This document shows, in pieces, positions 1 through 5,162 of a stretch of DNA of 7,933 nt. Under the pieces are notes generated by a model. It saw only the letters and a program-made list of their open reading frames with translations. It did no database searches and was not told where the DNA came from. Source of the stretch: DATHYZ01 sp035458865 (GTDB lineage: Bacteria > Chloroflexota > Limnocylindria > Limnocylindrales > CSP1-4); assembly GCA_035458865.1 (NCBI GenBank), contig DATHYZ010000264.1:1-7933 (forward strand), in the 5' to 3' direction. A program made the translations under genes and the position numbers. Position 1 is the stretch's first letter; the number at the start of each line of letters is the position of its first letter.

Positions 1-1
1 G

Positions 2-889
2 ACCGACGACCCCTTCACCGTGGTGGCCGACCTCATCCGGGCTGCTCCCGGTGGGCCGACCGGGCGGGCGATGCGGCTGGCGGTCTCCGATCGCCTTCCG
101 GCGACGTTCCTGCTTCGCCTCCAGGATGCCCTGCCGACGGCGCGCTTCAGCCTTGCCTCGGCGGTCCTCGACGACCTCCGCATCCGCAAGGACCCGTCGG
201 AGGTGGCGCTGCTCCGGACCGCTGCCGAGGCCGCCGACCGCGTCGTCATGGCGATCGCCCGGGGGCGCCTGGTCGGGCGGACCGAGGCCGACGTCGCTCG
301 TGAGGTGCGGGACCGCCTCGTCGAGGAGGGGCACGACAGCGCCGAGTTCGCGATCGTCGCCTCCGGCCCGAACTCCGCGTCCCCGCACCACCACGCCGGC
401 GACCGGGTCATCGGCCCCGGCGAGCCCGTGGTCCTCGACATCGGCGGGCCGCTGGGCGGCTACGGGTCCGACATCACCCGGACGCTTTGGGTCACCGGGG
501 GCGACCCGGCCCGGGGGCCGGACCACGGCTTCGTCCGCATCCACGCCCTGGTCCGCGAGGCCCAGGCTGCGGCCACGCTGGCCGTGCGCCCCGGGGTGGC
601 GGCCGAGCGGATCGACGCGGTCGCCCGGGCGGTCATCGACCAGGGGGGGTACGGCGACCGGTTCATCCACCGGGTGGGGCACGGGATCGGCCTCGAGGGT
701 CACGAGGAGCCGTACCTGGTGGACGGCAACGCCACCCCGCTCGAGCCCGGCATGGCCTTCTCGATCGAGCCCGGGATCTACCTCGAGGGCCGCTACGGCT
801 GCCGACTCGAGGACATCGTCGTGTGCGGGGAGGGCGGACCGATCGTCCTCAACCAGGCGCCCCGCGACCTGCTCGTCGTCGACGGCTGA
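2..889 (+). CDS. Xaa-Pro peptidase, M24 family (5'-truncated)
   Basis: The frame is open to the left edge (first full codon at base 2), so the start lies outside the window. About 295 residues are visible: the tail of the N-terminal creatinase-type domain, then the complete pita-bread catalytic domain, beginning near the SEVALLRTAAEAAD helix at about base 197. All five M24 metal ligands are visible: Asp at 437-439 (VVLDIGG), Asp at 470-472 (GSDITRT), His at 680-682 (RVGHGIGLEGHE), Glu at 767-769 (FSIEPGIYL) and Glu at 809-811 (CRLEDIVV). Known members are cytoplasmic dimetal (Mn/Co) aminopeptidases that remove an N-terminal residue preceding proline, or dipeptidases (PepQ-like) that split Xaa-Pro; the sequence does not separate these. 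The HGIGLEGHEEP segment and the spacing of ligands favour Xaa-Pro peptidase over methionine aminopeptidase. The gene ends at TGA 887-889 with 188 bases to the next gene, so it appears to be the last gene of its unit. Confidence 0.93.
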   Translation, partial: TDDPFTVVADLIRAAPGGPTGRAMRLAVSDRLPATFLLRLQDALPTARFSLASAVLDDLRIRKDPSEVALLRTAAEAADRVVMAIARGRLVGRTEADVAREVRDRLVEEGHDSAEFAIVASGPNSASPHHHAGDRVIGPGEPVVLDIGGPLGGYGSDITRTLWVTGGDPARGPDHGFVRIHALVREAQAAATLAVRPGVAAERIDAVARAVIDQGGYGDRFIHRVGHGIGLEGHEEPYLVDGNATPLEPGMAFSIEPGIYLEGRYGCRLEDIVVCGEGGPIVLNQAPRDLLVVDG

Positions 890-892
890 CCG

Positions 893-912
893 GGCCGATC
901 CCCGTGTCGGCC
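893..912 (+). terminator. Weak hairpin after the M24 gene
   Basis: Four bases after the stop codon, GGCCGA (893-898) can pair with TCGGCC (907-912) around an 8-base loop. No T-run follows, and the surroundings are so GC-rich that a 6-bp stem could arise by chance. The overlapping stretch also holds an 11-base direct repeat, CGGCCGGGGCC, at 908-918 and 931-941. Offered only as the likeliest 3' signal here. Confidence 0.2.
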
Positions 913-945
913 GGGGCCCGGAGGGCGACCCGGCCGGGGCCGGGG

Positions 946-951
946 TATCAT
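946..951 (+). promoter_or_regulatory. -10-like hexamer TATCAT upstream of the 197-aa gene
   Basis: TATCAT matches five of six positions of the sigma-70 -10 consensus and is one of very few AT-rich hexamers in this gap. It resembles the TAGCAT element ahead of the Crp-type gene. No convincing -35 lies 16-18 bases upstream. If used, it gives a leader of roughly 120 bases before the ATG at 1078. Confidence 0.3.
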
Positions 952-1077
952 CGCCCGACGGGCAGCCAGGACGGCCGCCCGCCCGACGGCCGAGAGAATG
1001 ACCCTGATCCGACCGCGACGCTCCGGCGTCGCCATCCCCCCGACGGCACGCGCCTCCGCCCGCCGAGGAAGGCCCTG

Positions 1078-1671
1078 ATGGGCCGCCGCGGCAATCGCGG
1101 TCGCCCCGGACGACGGTCGCCGTCGTCGGTCGCGGGCGGGTCCGACCGCAGCGCCCCGGCCACGCCCGTCGAGGGCGAGGCGACCCGCGCTGCGCTCCAC
1201 CTCGACCGCGGCTCCCAGCTGCTGCCGCCGCCCGCGCCCATCGAGGCATCGCCGCGTTCGGCCGTGGAGCCCGTGCCGGCGGCCCCGGGCGAGACGGCCC
1301 CGGCCCCGCAGCGCGCTCCGGCCGCGGCTCCGGCCGGAGGGCCGGCCGCCGACGGAACCGCGAACGCCGAGCCGTCCGGGGGCCAGGCCCGCAGCGGCGC
1401 CACGCTGGCCCAGCTTCGACGGTTCATCAAGAGCCGTCCCTACATGCCGATGCATGAGCTCCGGCGTCGCTTCGGCCTCGAGTGCGAGGCCGACGAGGTC
1501 CATCCGATCCAGGCTGCCGACCGCTGTCTCTACATCGGCCTGCCGGCCCGCGAGGCCGGCTTCGTCGGTGAGCTGATCCGCGGTGGCGAGGTCGGCTACG
1601 AGCTGCTGCTCGACCCCAGCTGCCCGCTCGTCATCGGCGTGTACGCGATGCGGCCGGTCGCTCGCTCCTGA
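1078..1671 (+). CDS. Hypothetical 197-aa protein, disordered Ala/Pro N-terminus plus compact C-terminal domain
   Basis: Not recognised. The frame is open far upstream, but AGGAAGG at 1066-1072, five bases before ATG 1078, fixes the start. Residues 1-20 are very basic (Arg/Gly). Residues about 20-105 are rich in Ala, Pro, Gly and Glu with PAAAPA-like runs, so probably disordered. Residues about 108-197 look folded: a helix (TLAQLRRFIKSRPYMPMHEL), then an RRRFGLECEADEV segment, two short hydrophobic strands (CLYIGLP, YELLLDP) and a closing strand (CPLVIGVYAM). The HELRRRFGLE segment could pass for a helix-turn-helix but lacks enough features to claim it. No signal peptide or membrane segment is seen. 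The basic tail and flexible linker would suit a protein held to nucleic acid or ribosome, which is inference. It stands alone: 188 bases after the M24 gene and 141 before the next small gene. Confidence 0.75.
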   Translation: MGRRGNRGRPGRRSPSSVAGGSDRSAPATPVEGEATRAALHLDRGSQLLPPPAPIEASPRSAVEPVPAAPGETAPAPQRAPAAAPAGGPAADGTANAEPSGGQARSGATLAQLRRFIKSRPYMPMHELRRRFGLECEADEVHPIQAADRCLYIGLPAREAGFVGELIRGGEVGYELLLDPSCPLVIGVYAMRPVARS

Positions 1672-1680
1672 CCCGACCCC

Positions 1681-1748
1681 GGCTGGACCGCGTCTCACCC
1701 TGTCGGCTGGACGACACGAGCCGCGTCGCCCGCGTGGCTGGACGACAC
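1681..1748 (+). repeat. Three short direct repeats GGCTGGAC upstream of the 66-aa gene
   Basis: GGCTGGAC occurs at 1681-1688, 1705-1712 and 1736-1743. The last two copies extend to GGCTGGACGACAC (1705-1717 and 1736-1748). Start-to-start distances are 24 and 31 bases. All lie in the gap before the 66-aa gene. The third copy contains TGGACG (1739-1744), which with 17 bases of spacing faces a weak -10-like CAAGAT (1762-1767). They could be operator sites or a decayed minisatellite; the sequence alone does not decide. Confidence 0.4.
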
Positions 1749-1770
1749 CGGCCGCTGCCGCCAAGATGGG

Positions 1771-1798
1771 GCGGACGCGACGGCGATCCGTCGCCCGC
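1771..1798 (+). other. Leader hairpin just upstream of the 66-aa gene
   Basis: GCGACGG (1777-1783) pairs perfectly with CCGTCGC (1788-1794) around the loop CGAT. After a two-base bulge, GCGG (1771-1774) pairs with CCGC (1795-1798). The structure ends 14 bases before the ATG at 1813. It could terminate transcription of the 197-aa gene or form a leader structure over the start of the 66-aa gene. No real T-run follows, so a terminator role is unproven. Confidence 0.4.
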
Positions 1799-1812
1799 AG
1801 TGGGGTTCTGAG

Positions 1813-2013
1813 ATGACGAAGCAGCAGAAGCCGATGGAGCCCGACGACGCGGCCCGCCGCGTCGCCGATGACGAGGACGACGTCGAGGGGCACAGCATGA
1901 TGCCGCTCGATCCGGCGTCGGCCCGCCACCTGGCCAACGCCCGCGAACGCGACATCCGCAACGACCTGGCGCGACGCCAGCGGGAGCACGAGGCTCGGCC
2001 GCACAAGCGTTGA
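1813..2013 (+). CDS. Small acidic-to-basic 66-aa protein carrying a DDVEGH motif
   Basis: Family not recognised. The charged, soluble, Cys-free protein has an acidic middle (residues 9-25, including DDEDD) and a very basic helical C-terminal half (ARHLANARERDIRNDLARRQ, ending HKR). No signal peptide or membrane segment is seen. Residues 22-27 are Asp-Asp-Val-Glu-Gly-His (bases 1876-1893), followed by SMM. The same hexapeptide occurs three times in the 102-aa protein at 5163-5471 on the other strand. The codons partly differ (GGG here, GGC there for Gly) and the flanks are unrelated, so the sharing is at protein level and supports this being a real gene. The start is ATG 1813 with only a weak GGGG (1802-1805) as ribosome site. 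A strong terminator at 2048-2073 follows the stop. Function unknown; the motif may be a recognition or processing signal (inference). Confidence 0.75.
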   Translation: MTKQQKPMEPDDAARRVADDEDDVEGHSMMPLDPASARHLANARERDIRNDLARRQREHEARPHKR

Positions 2014-2047
2014 GCCCAGGCCGACCTCCGCGTCGGCGACGGACCGA

Positions 2048-2073
2048 GAGCGGCGCCCGGATGGGCGCCGCTC
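2048..2073 (+). terminator. Intrinsic terminator after the 66-aa gene
   Basis: GAGCGGCGCCC (2048-2058) and GGGCGCCGCTC (2063-2073) form a perfect 11-bp stem closed by the tetraloop GGAT, followed by the moderately T-rich GTTCGTGTTCG. It lies 34 bases after the stop of the 66-aa gene, so that gene, possibly with the 197-aa gene, ends its transcript here. Confidence 0.75.
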
Positions 2074-2274
2074 GTTCGTGTTCGCCGCATCCGGCCGTCG
2101 TCGCCTGCCCGACAGTCGAGCGGCCGTCGGCGCGACCGCTCTCCGGCCGCTCGGTCGACAGCCAGGGCGTCGCTCACGGGATCGCGCCGGCGAGCCGTTC
2201 CGCCGACCATGGGGGCATCGATCGCACGACCGACGCGGCGTCCCAGCGGCGGAGGTCAGGAAGGGACCGAACGG

Positions 2275-2508
2275 ATGCTCGACACGAACAGCCGCTACAT
2301 CGTCGCCAGCCGCACCATCGACGACCGCCTCGCTGAGGTCCGCCGGGCGCATGTGCTCCGCGAGTCGCAGGCCGGCCAGGACGCACCGAAGGTCCACCGG
2401 GCCGTCGTGCCTGGACCGTCCCTCCTCGATCGCCTGAGCAGCGCCGTCGGAGCGCTTGCCTCGAGCGCCCGACCCGCCCGACCCGCCCGACCCGCCCCGA
2501 CCCGCTGA
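2275..2508 (+). CDS. Hypothetical 77-aa protein with ARP-repeat tail
   Basis: Not recognised. ATG 2275 is preceded by AGGAAGG (2258-2264), ten bases away. The frame is open further upstream, but no other start has a comparable ribosome site. Residues 1-35 look helical and charged (TIDDRLAEVRRAHVLRES), residues 36-50 form a linker, residues 50-63 (SLLDRLSSAVGALA) form a short amphipathic helix, and the tail is ARPARPARPAPTR. The tail is encoded by a 9-base tandem repeat, so its length may vary between strains. No Cys, signal peptide or confident membrane segment is seen. It sits between the terminator at 2048-2073 and the one at 2517-2553, so it is probably a single-gene unit. Its own promoter should lie in 2074-2250 but I see no clear one. 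Confidence 0.65.
   Translation: MLDTNSRYIVASRTIDDRLAEVRRAHVLRESQAGQDAPKVHRAVVPGPSLLDRLSSAVGALASSARPARPARPAPTR
2467..2505 (+). repeat. 9-bp tandem repeat (CCCGACCCG type) at the end of the 77-aa gene
   Basis: About four units of a GCCCGACCC repeat run in frame through the last codons and encode Ala-Arg-Pro triplets. The last unit carries one extra C, which shifts the unit relative to the reading frame just before the stop. This looks like slippage. Confidence 0.7.
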
Positions 2509-2516
2509 CCGCTCAT

Positions 2517-2553
2517 CCGAACGCCCCGGTCGGATCTCGACCGGGGCGTTCGG
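2517..2553 (+). terminator. Strong terminator hairpin between the 77-aa gene and the Crp-type operon
   Basis: CCGAACGCCCCGGTCG (2517-2532) is perfectly complementary to 2538-2553, giving a 16-bp stem with the five-base loop GATCT, followed by GTTGTCA. It begins eight bases after the stop of the 77-aa gene. It is the strongest inverted repeat in the window and insulates the next promoter, whose -35 starts two bases after the stem. Confidence 0.88.
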
Positions 2554-2554
2554 G

Positions 2555-2584
2555 TTGTCACCCTCCGACCGGCGCGCGTAGCAT
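2555..2584 (+). promoter_or_regulatory. Sigma-70-type promoter of the crp-GAF-subtilase operon
   Basis: TTGTCA (2555-2560, five of six matches to the -35 consensus), an 18-base spacer and TAGCAT (2579-2584, four of six to the -10). Transcription would begin near 2590-2592, about 43 bases before ATG 2634. The -10 contains the ATG at 2583, so that in-frame ATG would lie upstream of the transcript and cannot be its start. No clear Crp-type palindrome is seen around it. Confidence 0.65.
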
Positions 2585-2633
2585 GACCGCCACGTGGGTC
2601 ACCTTCGGGTCGGCCGCCGGTAGGGAGGACCTG

Positions 2634-3335
2634 ATGCTCGTGGGCGACGGCTTCGCGATCGAGGCCCTCCGACGGTGCGCCCTGTTCGCCGGCGCCGACG
2701 ATGCCACCCTGCGAACGTGCGCGTCACACCTCCGGACCCGCCGGTTCCGTCGCGGAGAGACGATCTTCCACCAGGGCGATCCCGGGGATTCGCTGTTCAT
2801 CATCGAGGGCGGCTCGGTGAAGATCGTCCTCCCGTCACCCGAAGGCGCCGAGCCGGCGATCATCGCCACCCTGGGCCGGGGTGACTTCTTCGGTGAGCTG
2901 TCGCTCCTCGATGGGGCCTACCGGTCGGCGACGGCCGTCGCGATCGAGCCGACCGAGACCCTCGTGCTTCGGCGGGAGCCCTTCGGCCAGCTCGTGGACG
3001 GCAACCCGGCGTTCCGGGCCGCGCTCCTGTCGGGTCTTGCGGCGGAGCTCCGCAGGCTGACCGGCCATGTCGAGGAGCTCCACTTCCTCGATCTCCCCGG
3101 ACGCCTCGCGCGCCGACTCGTCCGGATGGCACGGGAGCAGGATCCCGCCGCCACGGGCGAGATCGCCGTGCCATGGCCGTTCACGCAGTCCGAGCTCGCC
3201 GCGATGATCGGCGGGACTCGTCAGACCGTGAACCGCCTGCTGGCCGATCTGGTCGCCCAGGACCTCATCCGGTTCGAGCCGGACCAGCTCGTCGTCCTCG
3301 ACCCGGAGCGCCTCGCCCGGACGGCCGAGCGCTGA
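2634..3335 (+). CDS. Crp/Fnr-family transcriptional regulator
   Basis: 233 aa, the usual size for the family. The start is ATG 2634, five bases after AGGGAGG (2622-2628); an in-frame ATG at 2583 lies within the promoter -10. Residues about 15-130 form the cyclic-nucleotide-type beta-barrel: FRRGETIFHQGDPGDSLFII (38-57), then the phosphate-binding cassette GDFFGELSLLDGAYRSATAV (83-102) with Gly87-Glu88 and Arg97-Ser98, the residues that hold ribose and phosphate in E. coli CRP. A dimer helix follows (about 126-150). The C-terminal winged helix-turn-helix is at 184-206 with recognition helix TRQTVNRLLADL, close to the classical Crp signature. There are no Cys clusters for an FeS cluster as in FNR (only Cys15 and Cys29). 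Conserved Arg/Ser suggest cAMP or a similar nucleotide as ligand (inference). First gene of a three-gene operon, 27 bases ahead of the GAF gene; it may regulate that operon and the nearby transporter. Confidence 0.93.
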   Translation: MLVGDGFAIEALRRCALFAGADDATLRTCASHLRTRRFRRGETIFHQGDPGDSLFIIEGGSVKIVLPSPEGAEPAIIATLGRGDFFGELSLLDGAYRSATAVAIEPTETLVLRREPFGQLVDGNPAFRAALLSGLAAELRRLTGHVEELHFLDLPGRLARRLVRMAREQDPAATGEIAVPWPFTQSELAAMIGGTRQTVNRLLADLVAQDLIRFEPDQLVVLDPERLARTAER

Positions 3336-3362
3336 ACCGGATCGATCGATGAGCCGCCCCGA

Positions 3363-4169
3363 ATGAGCGACGAGCGCCCGGATCCCGGCGAGCTCCAGCG
3401 AGTCCTGGAAGCGGCCCGGGCCGTTGCGCTTCGGACCGAGGCGGCCCGTCGCCTCGAGCTCGGGGCGGGCGAGGCGGTCCTCCGCTCGGTCGTCGATGCC
3501 GCCGTCTCGCTCTTCGACGCCGAGGCAGCGTCGATCGCCCTCTACGACTCGAGCGTCGACCGGCTCGTCTTCCTGGTGGCCGCCGGTGACCAGGGCCAGG
3601 GGGTCGTGGGCCTCTCGATCGGACCCGACCAGGGCCTGGTCGGGTACGTGTTCCAGACCGGCCAGCCGCTCGCCCTGTCCGACGTCCAGCGCGATCCGCG
3701 CTTCGGCAGGGCCTTCGCCGAGCAGACCGCCTACGTCCCGCGGTCGATCGTGGCCGTGCCCCTGCTCGACGAGCAGGGGACCGTCGGCGTCCTGGAGGTC
3801 CTGGACAAGCGGGACTCCAGCGCGTTCACGCTGCGCGACATCGAGCTGGCTTCGGTGTTCGCGCGCCAGGCGGCCGTGGCCATCCGGGCGTCCCGCGTCG
3901 AGCGCGAGTCGGTGGTCCTGCTGGAAGCCGTCCTCCGGGCCACGCTCGGCGACGAGGCTGCCCCGGCGTCGATCGACGCGCTCCTCGCGGACCTCACCGA
4001 CGACCTGTCGCGCGACGACCCCGGAGCGTTGTGGACGCTCGTGGAGCAGGTCGCCCGGGTCAGGCGAGCGGACCCGGCCCAGCTGTCGTTGGTCACCGAC
4101 CTCATCGCGGTCCTCGCCGACCATGCCGAGCGGAGCCGGTCCGGCCGACGTGGCCGACGCGCCCCCTGA
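3363..4169 (+). CDS. GAF-domain sensor protein without output domain
   Basis: 268 aa. A short N-terminal helix (about 8-35) leads into a GAF domain at about 38-178: LFDAEAASIALYDSSVDRL, GLSIGPDQGLVGYVFQTGQP, LSDVQRDPRFGRAF, SIVAVPLLDEQGTVGVLEVL, and the closing helix ELASVFARQAAVAIRAS. These are the standard GAF blocks. The remaining 90 residues (about 179-268) are helical and unassigned, with a very basic tail (RSRSGRRGRRAP). No histidine kinase, GGDEF, HTH or phosphatase domain follows, so it is a stand-alone ligand or redox sensor that presumably acts on a partner. GAF domains bind cyclic nucleotides, heme, bilins or other small molecules; the ligand cannot be read here. The start ATG 3363 lacks a clear ribosome site and is probably coupled to the upstream Crp-type gene. 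The stop is five bases before the subtilase start, so the two are surely co-transcribed, and the GAF protein may control the protease (inference). Confidence 0.88.
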   Translation: MSDERPDPGELQRVLEAARAVALRTEAARRLELGAGEAVLRSVVDAAVSLFDAEAASIALYDSSVDRLVFLVAAGDQGQGVVGLSIGPDQGLVGYVFQTGQPLALSDVQRDPRFGRAFAEQTAYVPRSIVAVPLLDEQGTVGVLEVLDKRDSSAFTLRDIELASVFARQAAVAIRASRVERESVVLLEAVLRATLGDEAAPASIDALLADLTDDLSRDDPGALWTLVEQVARVRRADPAQLSLVTDLIAVLADHAERSRSGRRGRRAP

Positions 4170-4174
4170 GCGCG

Positions 4175-5008
4175 ATGACCGACGAGGCGCTCCTCCCGGC
4201 CTGGAGCGAGCCGTTCGCCGGGGAACGACGGGATCGGCTCAGCCACCTGCCGCCGTTCGGCCGACTCGACCGGGAGTGGGCCTGGGGCGGCTCCGACGGG
4301 ACCGGGGTGACCGTCGCCATCATCGACTCGGGGATCGAGCGTGACCACCCGGATGTCGGGGGGCGGCTCGTCCGCAGTGTCGTCGTGGAGCTGGACGAGG
4401 ACGGCGAGCCGGTCGTCCGCGACGACGTCGAGGCCCGGGACGTCGTGGGCCACGGGACGGCCTGCGCGGGCATCATCCACGGCCTGGCCCCTGGCGCCGA
4501 CCTGTTGTCCGTGCGGGTCCTCGGGCCCGACAACCGCGGCAAGGGCGCCGTCTTCGCCGCCGGGCTGTCGTGGGCGATCGAGGCCGGTGCCGGCGTGGTC
4601 AACCTGAGCCTTTCGTCCAAGAGCGAGGCGATGTTCGGGGCCTTCCACGAGCTCGCGGACCGCGCCTATTTCGCCAACACGCTGCTGGTCTCGGCCGCCA
4701 ACAACTACCCGGGGGCGTCGTATCCGTCGCTCTTCGCCGCGGTCGTCTCGGTGGCGGCACACGACGCGGCCGACCCGGCCGTCTACCTGTACAACCCCGA
4801 TCCGCCGGTCGAGTTCGGCGCCCACGGGGTGGACGTGGAGGTGGCCTGGCGCGGCGGAGCCCGCATGGTCGCGACCGGCAACAGCTTCGCGGCCCCGCAC
4901 ATCGCCGGCTATGCGGCCCTGATCCGGTCGAAGCATCCCGAGGCCTCGCCGTTCGAGGTCAAGGCGATCCTGGCCGCGACGGCCGACAACGCGCGGCCCA
5001 GGGGCTGA
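4175..5008 (+). CDS. Minimal intracellular subtilisin-like serine protease (peptidase S8)
   Basis: 277 aa. ATG 4175 lies five bases after the GAF stop; the frame is open further left, but that would overlap the GAF gene with low-quality sequence. The catalytic triad is complete: Asp51 in VTVAIIDSGIERDHPDV (codon 4325), His93 in VVGHGTACAG (4451) and Ser237 in GNSFAAPHIAGYAAL (4883). Asn177 in VSAANNYPG is the expected oxyanion-hole residue. The serine motif has Asn where subtilisins usually have Thr (GNS for GTS). There is no signal peptide, no I9 propeptide and no C-terminal extension, so it should act in the cytoplasm and fold without a pro-domain, like intracellular subtilisins. The acidic segment at 72-89 between the Asp and His motifs is a loop. 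No ribosome site is visible, which fits translational coupling. Last gene of the crp-GAF-S8 operon. Substrate unknown. Confidence 0.92.
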   Translation: MTDEALLPAWSEPFAGERRDRLSHLPPFGRLDREWAWGGSDGTGVTVAIIDSGIERDHPDVGGRLVRSVVVELDEDGEPVVRDDVEARDVVGHGTACAGIIHGLAPGADLLSVRVLGPDNRGKGAVFAAGLSWAIEAGAGVVNLSLSSKSEAMFGAFHELADRAYFANTLLVSAANNYPGASYPSLFAAVVSVAAHDAADPAVYLYNPDPPVEFGAHGVDVEVAWRGGARMVATGNSFAAPHIAGYAALIRSKHPEASPFEVKAILAATADNARPRG

Positions 5009-5054
5009 AACCCCGGTCGTCGCGGCGCGACCCCCCGGATCCGCCGGACACGCG

Positions 5055-5099
5055 ACGCCGCCCGCCGGTCCCGGTGCCGTGCCGGTGGGCGGGCGGCGT
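5055..5099. terminator. GC-rich hairpin between convergent genes
   Basis: ACGCCGCCCGCC (5055-5066) and GGCGGGCGGCGT (5088-5099) form a perfect 12-bp stem. The 21-base loop can fold further (CCGG 5071-5074 with 5082-5085). It lies 46 bases after the subtilase stop and 63 bases beyond the stop of the opposing 102-aa gene. Neither side has a T-run. Its position suggests a bidirectional transcription end. Confidence 0.6.
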
Positions 5100-5162
5100 G
5101 ATGAGGGCGGGCCGGGTCGTGGGAGCGGACCCGGCCGCAGCCGTCAGGTCAGCGTGTCGAAG

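Noticed and set aside
793..2397. Long - strand open frame opposite the small genes
   Set aside because: Low-complexity Arg/Gly/Ala translation with no domain, running across the M24 end, two terminators and three better-supported + strand genes; a by-product of high GC.
2583..2633. Upstream ATG 2583 as start of the Crp-type regulator
   Set aside because: It lies inside the predicted -10 box and has no ribosome site, whereas 2634 has AGGGAGG at five bases.
2835..4124. Long - strand open frame opposite the Crp and GAF genes
   Set aside because: The opposite strand encodes clear Crp and GAF domains; this frame has no recognisable motif.
4424..4460. DDVEARDVVGHGT in the subtilase, resembling DDVEGHGF
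   Set aside because: This is the acidic loop followed by the canonical S8 histidine motif (GHGT); the likeness to the tag is coincidental.
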